From contig NZ_JABBGH010000001.1 of assembly GCF_012927305.1 (NCBI RefSeq), positions 744,001 through 808,000 of the forward strand: 64,000 nucleotides of DNA, in the 5' to 3' direction. The position numbers and the translations under genes are program-made. Source of the stretch: Hymenobacter polaris (lineage in GTDB: Bacteria; Bacteroidota; Bacteroidia; Cytophagales; Hymenobacteraceae). The notes under the pieces were generated by a model, which was not told where the DNA came from, did not search any database, and saw only the letters and a program-made list of their open reading frames with translations. Of this stretch, positions 16,995-27,322 are shown piece by piece; position 1 is the stretch's first letter; the number at the start of each line of letters is the position of its first letter.

Positions 16995-17390
16995 TTAGGT
17001 TAACGACGCGGATAGCCCTAGGCTACCGGGGGGGCCGCGCAGGGCCGAGCGCCGCAGGGCCGTGGCCGAGCTGGCTAGCTCGGTGGGCACGGCCAGGGGA
17101 CGGTAGCTGGCTTGCAGCCGCGGCAGGGGCAGCACTACCGGGGCGGCCGCCTGAAAAGGCGCGTTGTAGAAGGTTTCCTCGTGGCAGTGCGTGTGCTTGG
17201 GCGTGAAGAGCGCCCGGTGCTTGCCCGCTACGGCGCGGGCCGGCCCCCTAGGGTGCGTAGCGAAAGCGGGCTCCTCGGTGGTGTGCTCGTGGCCGTGCAG
17301 GGCCAGCACCCACGCCTCCGGCAGCAGCGTCCGTCCGAGGCAGAGCAGCAAAAAGAAGGCGAGGAAGGGGCGGAACGAAGCGCGCAACAC
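16995..17390 (-). CDS. Small exported histidine-rich protein
   Basis: This 131-residue protein has an N-terminal hydrophobic signal (residues 8-20, FLAFFLLLCLGRT) and a histidine cluster at about residues 33-70 (LHGHEHTTEE, ATHPRG, KHTHCHEE). The C-terminal half is Pro/Leu/Ala-rich without a known domain. The cluster looks like a soft metal-binding segment, by inference. It is the first gene of the operon that includes the TonB receptor, 60 bases below a -7 box overlapped by site C. Similar small His-rich proteins lie next to metal receptors in other Bacteroidota. Confidence 0.7.
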   Translation of the reverse strand: MLRASFRPFLAFFLLLCLGRTLLPEAWVLALHGHEHTTEEPAFATHPRGPARAVAGKHRALFTPKHTHCHEETFYNAPFQAAAPVVLPLPRLQASYRPLAVPTELASSATALRRSALRGPPGSLGLSASLT

Positions 17391-17436
17391 AAGAAAAGCA
17401 ACGAGAGCCTACAAAACGCAAAGTGCCGGCGCAGGT

Positions 17437-17451
17437 TGCACCGGTGTTGCA
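17437..17451. promoter_or_regulatory. Proposed Zur-type operator, site C
   Basis: TGCACCGGTGTTGCA differs from site A at only two central bases. It touches the minus-strand -7 box at 17450-17457, a position that would block transcription of the uptake operon. Confidence 0.7.
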
Positions 17452-17457
17452 AAAGTA
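17450..17457 (-). promoter_or_regulatory. -7 promoter box of the metal-uptake operon
   Basis: The minus strand reads TACTTTTG, exact consensus. A TTG lies 16 bases upstream (17474-17476), and the first gene starts 60 bases downstream. Confidence 0.65.
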
Positions 17458-17486
17458 AGGAGAAATAGAAAACCAAGGTAAATTAT

Positions 17487-17507
17487 TTATGCAACTAGGT
17501 TGCATAA
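17487..17507. promoter_or_regulatory. Proposed Zur-type operator, site D
   Basis: Perfect 9-base arms TTATGCAAC and GTTGCATAA surround TAG; the 15-base core 17490-17504 fits TGCA-n5-GTTGCA. The TTG of the -33 element for the GTPase promoter (17500-17502) lies inside it. Confidence 0.75.
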
Positions 17508-17520
17508 AAGAAAAAGCCAC

Positions 17521-17528
17521 TACTTTTG
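17521..17528 (+). promoter_or_regulatory. -7 promoter box of the COG0523 gene
   Basis: TACTTTTG is an exact match with a TTG 18 bases upstream. It puts the coding start at the ATG at 17556 rather than at 17526. Confidence 0.7.
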
Positions 17529-17555
17529 GCTTCTCCATCTCCCATTTTCGTTTTT

Positions 17556-18770
<1,215 letters not shown>

Positions 18771-18881
18771 CTACGCGCCGCCCCCGAGCGCGCCGGGCCG
18801 CCCGCCCACCGAAACAGCCCCTAGGGCAACCTGGGTGGCGGCTTAGCAGTTAAGCTACGCCACGCTATTTCCCTTTTCCCT

Positions 18882-19595
18882 ATGTCCAGCCAAGCTCGCC
18901 CCCGCGTCATTGCCCACATGATGTCGTCACTCGACGGCCGCATTATCGTGCAGCGCTGGGGCAAGAACCCGCCCGGCCGCGCCGACTACGAAACCACCGC
19001 CAACACCTACGACGCGCAAGCCTGGCTCTGCGGCCGCGTGACTATGGAAAAGGACTTTACCAAAGGCCGCCCGCCCCGGCTGAAGCCCGACACCCCGCCC
19101 CTCGACCGCCAGGATTTCGTGGCCGACCACCGGGCCGAGTCGTTTGCCATCGCCGTCGATGCCCACGGCAAGCTCGGCTGGAACGCCGCCCGCATCGACG
19201 ACGACCACATCATTGCGGTGCTCTCCGAGCAGGTGCCCGACGCCTACCTGGCTGGCCTGCGCGAACTGGGCATCAGCTACGTGTTTGGCGGGCGCACAGA
19301 GCTGGATTTCGCCGTGGTGCTGGAAAAGCTCGGCCGCCTGTTTCCCATCCAAACCATTCTGCTCGAAGGCGGCGGCCACCTCAACGGTTCGCTGCTCAAA
19401 GCCGGCCTGGTGGATGAAATCAGCCAGCTCATCCTGCCCCTGGCCGACGGGGCCAGCCCCTCCGCCATGTCGTTTGAGCAGGGCCCCGCGCCCGGCCCCG
19501 CCCGCCACCTCAAGCTGCTGGCCCTGGAGCAACGTCCGCACGACGTGCTCTGGCTGCGGTATGAGGTAGGCAAGGAGGTGAAGGAGCAGGCCTAG
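18882..19595 (+). CDS. RibD C-terminal/dihydrofolate-reductase-like protein
   Basis: This 237-residue protein has the RibD C-terminal reductase fold: RPRVIAHMMSSLDGRI at the N-terminus, the cofactor-loop region LEGGGHLNGSLLKAGLVDE at about 165-183, and a C-terminal LWLRYEV strand. The zinc-dependent deaminase half of full RibD is absent. Such stand-alone proteins are NADPH-dependent reductases of uncertain substrate, sometimes pyrimidine-related. It follows the COG0523 gene and may be read through from its promoter; I saw no separate -7 box. Its TAG stop lies inside a CCTAGG. Confidence 0.8.
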   Translation: MSSQARPRVIAHMMSSLDGRIIVQRWGKNPPGRADYETTANTYDAQAWLCGRVTMEKDFTKGRPPRLKPDTPPLDRQDFVADHRAESFAIAVDAHGKLGWNAARIDDDHIIAVLSEQVPDAYLAGLRELGISYVFGGRTELDFAVVLEKLGRLFPIQTILLEGGGHLNGSLLKAGLVDEISQLILPLADGASPSAMSFEQGPAPGPARHLKLLALEQRPHDVLWLRYEVGKEVKEQA

Positions 19596-19608
19596 GGCCA
19601 CTGGTATT

Positions 19609-19716
19609 AAAAAGGCGGTCAGGCAGCGCGCAGCGAAGCATCTCGTTTGCGCCGTTTGAAGCACCCTAGGCGGCGCGGGCGAGATGCTTCGCTGCGCGCT
19701 GCCTGACCGCCTTTTT
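19609..19716. repeat. Long palindromic repeat (copy R5), 37-base perfect arms
   Basis: Arms at 19609-19645 and 19680-19716 are exactly complementary, contain GAAGCATCTC, and end in A and T runs, so it could terminate in both directions. It lies between two co-directional genes. Confidence 0.88.
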
Positions 19717-19781
19717 TGCGCGTCTGCCCGCAATACCCCGGCCCGCGGCGTAATTTCAAGGTTCCATTCGCCCCGCTGAGT

Positions 19782-22700
19782 TTGTCCGCGCCTACCTTTT
19801 CCCCCACCGACACTGCCCGCCTGCCGCCGGCCCTGGCCCAGGAGCTGGCCCGCCTGAACGAGGCGCAGCGCCGGGCCGTGACGCACCCCGAGGGGCCGCT
19901 GCTGGTGGTGGCCGGCCCCGGCACCGGCAAAACCCAGCTGCTGGCCGCCCGCGTGGCCTGGCTGCTGCTGCTGCCCGACGCCCGCCCCCAGGAAATCCTC
20001 TGCCTCACCTACACCGACGCCGCCGCCCGCAACCTGCGCCAGCGGCTGCTGCGCTTCATCGGGCCCGAGGCGCACCGGGTGGCTATCCACACGTTTCATA
20101 GCCTAGGGCAGCTGCTGATTCAGGAAAACGGCGCCGCCCTGGGCCGCCACGACCTGGAGCCGGCCTCCGACCTCGAAACCGAGCAGGTGCTGCGCGAAGT
20201 GCTCGACCAACTGCCCGCCGGCCACCCGCTGCGCCGTGATTTTGGCGACGTGTACTACGACCTGCCCTACCTCAAAAACCTGTTTCAGGTGATGAAGCGC
20301 GAGGGCTGGCCGCCCGACCTGCTGCGGGCCGAGCTAGAAGCCTACCGCCTGGGCCTACCCGACGACCCGACCTACCAGTACAAGAACCCCCCTAGGGAGC
20401 TGCGCGAGCAGGGCGTGCAGCCGGGCGACGTTATTGGCCACCGCCTGCGCGAGGAGGAAGCCCACATCGAGCGCGCCGCCGCGGCCGTCGGGCTGTTTGA
20501 GGCCTACCAGGCCGGGCTGGCCGCCCGCCGCCGCTTCGACTACGACGACATGCTGGCCTGGGCCACCCGCCTGCTCGAAGGCAACGAGCCCCTGCGCCTG
20601 CGCTACCAGGAGCGGTTTCAGCACTTTCTGGTCGATGAGTTTCAAGACACCAACGGCGCCCAGAGCCGGCTGCTGTATCTGCTGGCCAGCTACTGGGAGA
20701 GCCCCAGCCTGCTGGCCGTGGGCGACGACGACCAAAGCATCTTCCGCTTCCAGGGTGCCAGCGTGGCCAACGTGCAAGCCTTCACCAAGCGCTTTGCCCA
20801 GGCCACGGTGGTGGTGCTCGAAGAGAATTACCGCTCGTCGGGGCCGGTGCTGCTCACGGCCGGCGCCCTCATCGCCCGCAACCGCGAGCGCCTGATTGGC
20901 CAGGTGCCGGGCCTGAGCAAGGCGCTGTACGCCCGCCACCCGCGCTTCGCCGCCCTGGCCGAGCTGCCCCAGCTGCGCCGCTACGCTACCCCCCTGCACG
21001 AAGCCGCCGACGTGGCCGCCCAGCTGGCGGCCCGGCACCAGCGCGGCGACTGGCCGGCGGGCGGCGTAGGCGTCATCGCCCGCAACCACGGCCAGCTCGA
21101 TACCCTGGCGCTACTGCTGCGGGCGGCCGGCGTGCCCTACGTACGCCGCCGCCCCATCAACGTGCTCGACGAGCCGCTGGCCCTGGCCCTGCACCGGGTG
21201 CTGAGCTACCTGGCCCCCGCCCTGCGCCCCGACGAGCAGCCCGCCGCCGACGCGGCCCTGTTCGAGCTGCTGCACCTGCCGGCCCTCGGGGTACCCCCGG
21301 CCGATATGGTGCGCCTAGCCGCCGGCCACCAGCACCACCGCCGGGCCGCCCACGCCGCCGGCCGCCCCCCGCAGCCCTGGCGCGCCTGGGCCGGCCGCGC
21401 CCTCGACCAGGTGGCCCAAGCCGCGCAAGTGGCCCTAGGGCCCGAGGTCGGCGCCGGCCAGTTGCCCGCCCTGTCCGAAGCCGGCGCGGCGGCCCTAGGG
21501 CACGTGCTGGCCTTGGTCGATAACTGGCTGCAAGCCGCGGCCGCGCTGCCGCTGCCGGGTTTGCTGGAGCGGGTGCTACTCGAAACCCTGCTGCCGGCCG
21601 CGTTGCCCACCGCCCAGCAGCCCGAGCACCTGCTGGCCGTGGCCCGCACCCTGCTGCAGTGGGGCCGCGCCGAAACCCGCCGCGCGCCCTACACCGGTCC
21701 GACCGAGCTGCTGCGCCTGTGGGAGGGCCTGGCCGCCACCCGCGAGGGCCTGCCCCTGGAGCAAACCACCGGCGAGGGCGAGGCCGGCCTGGAGCTGCTC
21801 ACCGCCCACGGCGCCAAGGGCCTGGAGTGGGAGCACGTGTACCTGCTGGGCTGCCAGCAGCACACCTGGCGCCGCAAAACCCAAAACCGCGGCTTCCGCC
21901 TGCCGCCCGCCCTGGCCGCCCTGCCCGGCGAGGCCAGCGAGGCCGAAGAAGCCCGCCGCCTCTTCTTCGTGGCCCTCACGCGCGCCCAGGCCCAGCTCAC
22001 CCTCAGCTGGGCCAACCTCGACGAAACCGGCAAAGAGCTAACGCCCTGCGAGTTCATCGCCGAGCTGGAGCAGGACGGCCTCCAGCCCCAAACCATCGTG
22101 GTGCCCGCCGAGGTGCTGGCCGCCGCCCGCCGTGCCGAGCTGGCCCCGCCGCCCCCGCCCGCCCCGGTGCTCGATGCCAAGCTGCTCGACGAGTTGCTGC
22201 TCGACTTCACGCTGAGCGCCACCACCCTCAGCGCCTACCTGGCCTGCCCCGTGGCCTGCTACTACGAGCAAATCCTGCGCGCCCCCGTGCCGCGCCACGA
22301 GAAGCACCTCTTCGGCTCGGCGGCGCACCAGGCCCTGGAGCAGTTTGTGCGGCTGGCCCAGCAGCCGGGCGCCAGCTTCGGCACCCCCGACGAGCTAGCC
22401 GAGCTGTTTCGGCGCTACTTCGCCCGCGCCCGCTTCGAGCTGGCACCCAGCTTGTTTCAGCGCCTAGCCCAGGCCGGCCCCCAGCTGCTGCGCGCCTGGT
22501 GGGAGCAGGCCCCCGTGCCGCCCAGGCCCGCCGCCCTGGTTGTCGAGCACGTGGTGCGCGCCGTGCTGCCCGATGGGGTGCGCGTGGTGGGCAAGCTCGA
22601 CCGCCTCGACCTGGCCGCCGACGGCCGCCACGCCGAGGTGCTCGATTACAAAACCGGCCGCTTCGACCTGGCCAAGGACAAGCTGCGCCCCGCCCCCCCG

Positions 22701-23036
22701 GCCGCCGCCGATGCCCCCCTAGGGGCCTGGCTGGCCGATGCGCGCCTGCGCGGCGGCGACTACTGGCGCCAGGCCGTGTTCTACCGCCTGCTGCTCACCC
22801 ACGACCCCGACCGCCGCTACGAGGCCAGTACCGTCAGCTTCGAGTTTCTGCAGCCCCTGCGCGAGCCCGGCAAGGCCCCCCGCTACGAGCGCCGCCGCGT
22901 CACGCCTACCTTCGGCGACGAGGCCGTGGTCCGGGCCCAAATCGCCGCCGTCGATGCCGCCATCCGCCGCCACGAGTTTAGCCCCGGCTGCGGCGAGTGC
23001 CGCTGGTGCCGCCTGCAAGCTCCCGCCGCTAGCTAG
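19782..23036 (+). CDS. UvrD-type helicase fused to Fe-S RecB-like nuclease
   Basis: This 1084-residue protein combines an SF1A helicase with a C-terminal PD-(D/E)xK nuclease. Helicase motifs in order: Walker A AGPGTGKTQ, LTYTDAAARNL, the DEFQDTN box, GDDDQSIFRFQGA, ENYRSS, then TAHGAKGLEWEHVYLLG and FVALTRAQ. The nuclease has LDYKTGRFD. Four cysteines, one in LACPVACYY and three in CGECRWC at the very end, match the Fe-S staple of AddB/AdnA nucleases. It should process DNA ends for recombination repair. I chose the TTG at 19782; the open frame before it lies in palindrome R5. No partner subunit adjoins. Confidence 0.9.
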   Translation: MSAPTFSPTDTARLPPALAQELARLNEAQRRAVTHPEGPLLVVAGPGTGKTQLLAARVAWLLLLPDARPQEILCLTYTDAAARNLRQRLLRFIGPEAHRVAIHTFHSLGQLLIQENGAALGRHDLEPASDLETEQVLREVLDQLPAGHPLRRDFGDVYYDLPYLKNLFQVMKREGWPPDLLRAELEAYRLGLPDDPTYQYKNPPRELREQGVQPGDVIGHRLREEEAHIERAAAAVGLFEAYQAGLAARRRFDYDDMLAWATRLLEGNEPLRLRYQERFQHFLVDEFQDTNGAQSRLLYLLASYWESPSLLAVGDDDQSIFRFQGASVANVQAFTKRFAQATVVVLEENYRSSGPVLLTAGALIARNRERLIGQVPGLSKALYARHPRFAALAELPQLRRYATPLHEAADVAAQLAARHQRGDWPAGGVGVIARNHGQLDTLALLLRAAGVPYVRRRPINVLDEPLALALHRVLSYLAPALRPDEQPAADAALFELLHLPALGVPPADMVRLAAGHQHHRRAAHAAGRPPQPWRAWAGRALDQVAQAAQVALGPEVGAGQLPALSEAGAAALGHVLALVDNWLQAAAALPLPGLLERVLLETLLPAALPTAQQPEHLLAVARTLLQWGRAETRRAPYTGPTELLRLWEGLAATREGLPLEQTTGEGEAGLELLTAHGAKGLEWEHVYLLGCQQHTWRRKTQNRGFRLPPALAALPGEASEAEEARRLFFVALTRAQAQLTLSWANLDETGKELTPCEFIAELEQDGLQPQTIVVPAEVLAAARRAELAPPPPPAPVLDAKLLDELLLDFTLSATTLSAYLACPVACYYEQILRAPVPRHEKHLFGSAAHQALEQFVRLAQQPGASFGTPDELAELFRRYFARARFELAPSLFQRLAQAGPQLLRAWWEQAPVPPRPAALVVEHVVRAVLPDGVRVVGKLDRLDLAADGRHAEVLDYKTGRFDLAKDKLRPAPPAAADAPLGAWLADARLRGGDYWRQAVFYRLLLTHDPDRRYEASTVSFEFLQPLREPGKAPRYERRRVTPTFGDEAVVRAQIAAVDAAIRRHEFSPGCGECRWCRLQAPAAS

Positions 23037-23140
23037 GGGGCTAGCAGGTGCCAGCTGCCACAACTAACGGCTTGACCGCCAGGCCAACCACCGAAGCCGC
23101 TGCTGTCTTCGCAGATACGCAGCCGCAAGGCCGATTTCTC

Positions 23141-23376
23141 GCTAACTCAGGTTGCAAAGTAGCGCCAGGCGGCAAGCTCCCCTCCTTAGCCAAGGAGGGG
23201 ATGCTTCGGCGCAGCCGAAGCTGGGGTGGTTGAGGTCGTTGAACGACCTGCTACCGGTGTGGCCGCCGACACGTTCAACGACCGCAACCACCCCCGTTGG
23301 CGCGTCGCGCCAACATCCCCTCCTTGGCTAAGGAGGGGAATTGACCGCCTGCGACTACCTCGCAACCTGAGTTAGC
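23141..23376. repeat. 236-base quasi-palindrome with nested inverted repeats
   Basis: The outer arms GCTAACTCAGGTTGC (23141-23155) and its complement (23362-23376) enclose further matching arms: a CCCCTCCTT..AAGGAGGGG module on both sides and a GTGGTTG..GTCGTTGAACG pair. The whole is near-symmetrical about 23259. It fills most of the 395-base spacer between convergent genes. No open frame is visible in it. Confidence 0.8.
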
Positions 23377-23431
23377 TAGGGCTGGCCGATGGAACAGCCT
23401 GCTTTCTCTGCCGGCCTTTGCTCGCTGCTGC

Positions 23432-24448
23432 TTACTGCGCAAGGCCCAGCAGGCGGTCGGCATTGCCGCAGGCTAGCTGCACGATATCGGCGGGCGGCAG
23501 CTCCAGGCCGGCCAGAAATTTCTGCCCGGCCGCGTCGGGGGCGTAGGGGTAATCGACGGAGAACAGAATATTAGCGAGGCCAAACGTGGCCAGGGCGGCC
23601 ATGAGCGGTGGGCGCGTGAAGATGCCGCTGGTGGTGATGTGCACTTGGTCGCGCAGGGTCTGGGCCACGGTGCGCGGCAGCTGGCTTTGCTCCTGCGGCA
23701 CGGTGTTGTCGATGCGGGCCATCATTACGGGCAGGGTTTCGCCCATGTGGCCGATGATGAGCTTGAGGCGCGGGAATTTTTCGAGCGTGCCGCTGAAAAT
23801 CAGGCGCAGGATGTGGATGGCCGTTTCGGCGTGCCAGCCGAAGCCGGCCATGCTCAGGCGCTCGCCCAGGCTGCCGGGCAGGTGGCTGTAATAGGCCTCG
23901 CGCACGGGCTGGGGCGGAATGCCGGGGTGCAGGTACAGCGGCACCCCTAGGGCCTCGGCCTGCGCCAGCACCGGCGCAAACTCGGGCGCATCCAAAAACT
24001 TGCCCTGGGTAGTGCCGTTGAGGAGCGCGCCCACGAACTGGTGCTCCCGCACGCAGCGGGTCAGCTCGTCGGCCGCGGCCTGGGGGTTGGTGAGGGGCAG
24101 GTGGGCGAAGCCGCGGAACCGCTCGGGGTACTTATCGATGCCGGCCGCCAGCCGGTCGTTGTACTCGCGGGCGAAGGCCGGCCCCTGGTCGGGGAGCAGC
24201 AGCTCGGCGCCGGGGCCCGAGATGCTGAGCACCTGCACCGTGATGCCGGCCGCGTCCATCAGCGCGAGGCGCTCGGGGCCGATTTCGGCTAGCTTCTTCG
24301 CGTACTCGGCGGTGGGCGAATCGGGGTTATCGTCGGCGGGCCAGCCGGCTTGCTGGCGGGCGGCTAGCGGAATGCGCTGCTGCAGGTCGGGAAAGCTGAC
24401 GTGTTCTTCGAGCGCCACCACGCGGGGCGGAAAAAAGGGGGAAGGCAT
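23432..24448 (-). CDS. Amidohydrolase-2 family (ACMSD/resorcylate decarboxylase-like)
   Basis: This 338-residue metal-dependent TIM-barrel enzyme belongs to PF04909. The N-terminal EEH of VALEEHVSFP, the His of YLHPGIPP, the His in LIIGHMGETLP and the Asp of FSVDYPY are the expected metal and catalytic positions. Relatives include gamma-resorcylate and 2,3-dihydroxybenzoate decarboxylases and the related aminocarboxymuconate enzyme, so a non-oxidative decarboxylase is likelier than a true hydrolase. The ATG at 24448 starts just before the first strand; the frame is open a little further upstream. It is a single gene. Confidence 0.85.
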   Translation of the reverse strand: MPSPFFPPRVVALEEHVSFPDLQQRIPLAARQQAGWPADDNPDSPTAEYAKKLAEIGPERLALMDAAGITVQVLSISGPGAELLLPDQGPAFAREYNDRLAAGIDKYPERFRGFAHLPLTNPQAAADELTRCVREHQFVGALLNGTTQGKFLDAPEFAPVLAQAEALGVPLYLHPGIPPQPVREAYYSHLPGSLGERLSMAGFGWHAETAIHILRLIFSGTLEKFPRLKLIIGHMGETLPVMMARIDNTVPQEQSQLPRTVAQTLRDQVHITTSGIFTRPPLMAALATFGLANILFSVDYPYAPDAAGQKFLAGLELPPADIVQLACGNADRLLGLAQ

Positions 24449-24673
24449 GGGATAAGCAGGAAAAGGAAGCAATTGCTCAACGAGGCGCCGGGGCGCAAGG
24501 TTAGCCCAGGCCGGCCGGGAAACCTTGGCTTAACCTAGGCTCGTTTGCGGCCCTAAACGAGCCCTAGGGGCCGCTCAAACCACACAATCGATTTTGTAGT
24601 GGAGCCGTTGCTGCACAGCTTTGCACCGGCGGGCTTTTTTAGTACCCAGCCGCCTGCCGCTGCCTCCTTGCTT

Positions 24674-27151
24674 ATGTTCGCTCGCCTTGCCCTAGGGGCC
24701 CTGCTGCTGGCCGCCGCGCCCGTTCTCGCCCAAACCGCCGAAAGTCCCCGCCACGACTACCTGCTCCAGGCCGGCTGGAAGTTTACGAAGGGCGACCAGC
24801 CCGGCGCCGAAGCCCCCGGCTACCGCGATGCCAAGTGGCAGAGCGTGCGCATTCCGCACGACTGGGCCATCAGCGGGCCGTTTGGCCCCGACTACGACAA
24901 GCAGGTGGTAGCCATCGCGCAGAATAATGAGAAAGAGGCCACGGTTAAGTCGGGCCGTACCGGGGGGCTGCCCTTCGTGGGCACCGGCTGGTACCGCCGC
25001 GCCCTGCCCGAGGCCAAGCTGGCGGCCGGCCAGCGCGCTACGCTCCTCTTCGACGGGGCCATGAGCGACGCCCACGTGTTCGTGAACGGCAAGGAAGTTG
25101 GCTTTTGGCCCTACGGCTACAACTCGTTTTACTTCGACATCACCGACTTTCTGGCCCCCAACGGCGGGCCCAACGTGCTGGCCGTGCGCCTGCGCAACCA
25201 GCCAGAGGCCTCGCGCTGGTACCCCGGCGCCGGCCTCTACCGCAACGTGCATTTGCTGCTGACGCAAGACGTGCACGTGCCGGTGTGGGGCACCAGCCTG
25301 ACCACGCCCAGCATCGGCCCCGGCTCGGCGCTGGTAAAGCTCAAAACCGACGTGGCCGGCACCCCCGCCGCCAGCCAGCCCCTGCGCCTGGATACCGAAA
25401 TCCGCGACGCGGCCGGGCAAGTAGTGGCTAAGCTCAGCTCGCCGCTGGCCCTAGGGGCCGCGCCGGCCGGCCAGGTTGGCTTCGACCAGACGCTGGCCGT
25501 GCCCCAGCCCCAGCTCTGGAGCCCCGAAACGCCCGTGCTCTACACTGCCACCTCGAAGCTCTACGCCGGCAACGAACTCAAGGACAGCTACGACACGCGC
25601 TTCGGCATTCGGTCGGTGGCGTTTGAGGCGGGCAAGGGCTTCTTGCTGAACGGGCAGCCGCGCAAGTTCAAGGGCGTGTGCAACCACCACGACCTGGGGC
25701 CCCTGGGGGCCGCCATCAACGTGGCCGCGCTACGCCGCCAGCTACTGCTGCTCAAGGAGATGGGCTGCGACGCCATTCGTACCAGCCACAACATGCCCGC
25801 GCCCGAGCTGGTGGCCCTGGCCGACGAGCTAGGCATGATGCTCATGGACGAAACCTTCGACGAGTGGAAAACCCCGAAGGTGAAAAACGGCTACAGCCAG
25901 TACTTCGACGAGTGGAGCGAGCGGGACCTGACCAACCTCATTCACCGCGACCGCAACCATCCCTCGGTGGTAATGTGGAGCATCGGCAACGAGGTGCCCG
26001 ACCAGAGCGCGCCCGGCGGCAACAAGATTCTCCGGCGTCTGCAGGATATTGCCCACCGCGAGGACCCCACCCGGCCCGTGACGATGGGCATGGACCGCTT
26101 CGAGGCCGACCTGAACAACTTCGCGGCCCTGCTCGACGTGCCGGGCTTCAACTACAAGCCCCACCGCTACCCCGAAGCCCAGGCCAAGCTGCCCCAGGGC
26201 TACCTCCTGGGGTCCGAAACGGCCTCCACCGTCAGCTCGCGCGGGGTCTATAAGTTTCCGGTGGTGCTGGCCAAGGACAAGAAATACCCCGATTTGCAGT
26301 CGTCGAGCTACGATGTGGAAGCCTGCAACTGGTCGCAGATACCCGACCTGGAGTTTGCGGCCCAGGACGACGACCCCTACGCCACCGGCGAGTTCGTGTG
26401 GACCGGCTTCGACTACCTGGGCGAACCTACGCCCTACGACGAGAAGTGGCCCGCGCACAGCTCCTACTTCGGCATTCTGGACCTGGCCGGGCTGCCCAAG
26501 GACCGCTTCTACCTCTACCGCGCCCGCTGGAACGCCGCCCAGCCCACCCTGCACCTGCTGCCGCACTGGACCTGGCCCGGCCGCGAGGGCCAGACCACGC
26601 CCGTGTACTGCTACACCAACTCGCCCTCGGCCGAGCTGTTTGTGAACGGCAAGAGCCAGGGCCGCCAAACCAAAAGCAAAACCGACGACCCGCGCACCCG
26701 CTACCGCCTCATGTGGCCCAACGTGAAGTATGAGCCCGGCACCCTCAAAGTGGTGGCCTACGACGCCACCGGCAAGGAAGTGAGCACCGAGCAGGTGCGC
26801 ACCGCCGGCCCCGCCCACCACCTGCGCCTGGTGCCCGACGCCGCCCTAGGCCCCCTGCACGCCGACGGCCAGGACCTGGCCTACGTGACCGTGCGCGTGG
26901 AAGACAAATACGGCAACCTCTGCCCCGATGCCGCCCAGGAGCTGCGCTTCAAGGTGAGCGGCCAGGGCAGCTTCCGGGCCGTGGCCAACGGCGACGCCAC
27001 CTGCCTGGAGCCCTTCCAGCAGCCCCGCATGAAAGCTTTCCACGGGCAGCTGGTGGTGCTGGTGCAGGCCGGCAGCCAGCCCGGCACCGCGCAGCTTACG
27101 GCCAGCGGCCCCGGCCTGAAGAGCGCCAGCGTGGCCCTAGGGGTGCAGTAG
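24674..27151 (+). CDS. Glycoside hydrolase family 2 enzyme, exported
   Basis: This 825-residue enzyme has a signal peptide cut near PVLAQT. The GH2 order is seen: sugar-binding domain (VFVNGKEVGFWPYGYNSF), Ig-like domain, catalytic TIM barrel (AIRTSHNMPAPELVALADEL, acid/base Glu in WSIGNEVPD, nucleophile region LLGSETAST), then DUF4982 and a further Ig-like domain. Family members are beta-galactosidases, mannosidases or glucuronidases; specificity cannot be read. The ATG at 24674 was chosen because a signal peptide follows directly; an upstream GTG at 24599 is less likely. It stands alone, with palindrome R6 after it. Confidence 0.92.
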   Translation: MFARLALGALLLAAAPVLAQTAESPRHDYLLQAGWKFTKGDQPGAEAPGYRDAKWQSVRIPHDWAISGPFGPDYDKQVVAIAQNNEKEATVKSGRTGGLPFVGTGWYRRALPEAKLAAGQRATLLFDGAMSDAHVFVNGKEVGFWPYGYNSFYFDITDFLAPNGGPNVLAVRLRNQPEASRWYPGAGLYRNVHLLLTQDVHVPVWGTSLTTPSIGPGSALVKLKTDVAGTPAASQPLRLDTEIRDAAGQVVAKLSSPLALGAAPAGQVGFDQTLAVPQPQLWSPETPVLYTATSKLYAGNELKDSYDTRFGIRSVAFEAGKGFLLNGQPRKFKGVCNHHDLGPLGAAINVAALRRQLLLLKEMGCDAIRTSHNMPAPELVALADELGMMLMDETFDEWKTPKVKNGYSQYFDEWSERDLTNLIHRDRNHPSVVMWSIGNEVPDQSAPGGNKILRRLQDIAHREDPTRPVTMGMDRFEADLNNFAALLDVPGFNYKPHRYPEAQAKLPQGYLLGSETASTVSSRGVYKFPVVLAKDKKYPDLQSSSYDVEACNWSQIPDLEFAAQDDDPYATGEFVWTGFDYLGEPTPYDEKWPAHSSYFGILDLAGLPKDRFYLYRARWNAAQPTLHLLPHWTWPGREGQTTPVYCYTNSPSAELFVNGKSQGRQTKSKTDDPRTRYRLMWPNVKYEPGTLKVVAYDATGKEVSTEQVRTAGPAHHLRLVPDAALGPLHADGQDLAYVTVRVEDKYGNLCPDAAQELRFKVSGQGSFRAVANGDATCLEPFQQPRMKAFHGQLVVLVQAGSQPGTAQLTASGPGLKSASVALGVQ

Positions 27152-27182
27152 GTAGGGGAGAAGTTAGCTAAAAGTCTACTAC

Positions 27183-27295
27183 AAAAGGCGGTCATGCTGA
27201 GCTTGTCGAAGCATCTCTCCCGCGTAAGTAACCTCTGACGTTAGGATTACTTATGCGGGAGAGATGCTTCGACAAGCTCAGCATGACCGCCTTTT
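27183..27295. repeat. Long palindromic intergenic repeat (copy R6)
   Basis: Arms 27183-27223 and 27255-27295 are perfect, contain CATGCTGAGC and GAAGCATCTC, and end in AAAA/TTTT. The loop has AAGTAACCTCTGACGT, like R1, R2 and R8. It separates the GH2 gene from the toxin-antitoxin promoter. Confidence 0.88.
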
Positions 27296-27322
27296 TATGT
27301 ACTAGCTCATCGCGTGGTTTGA

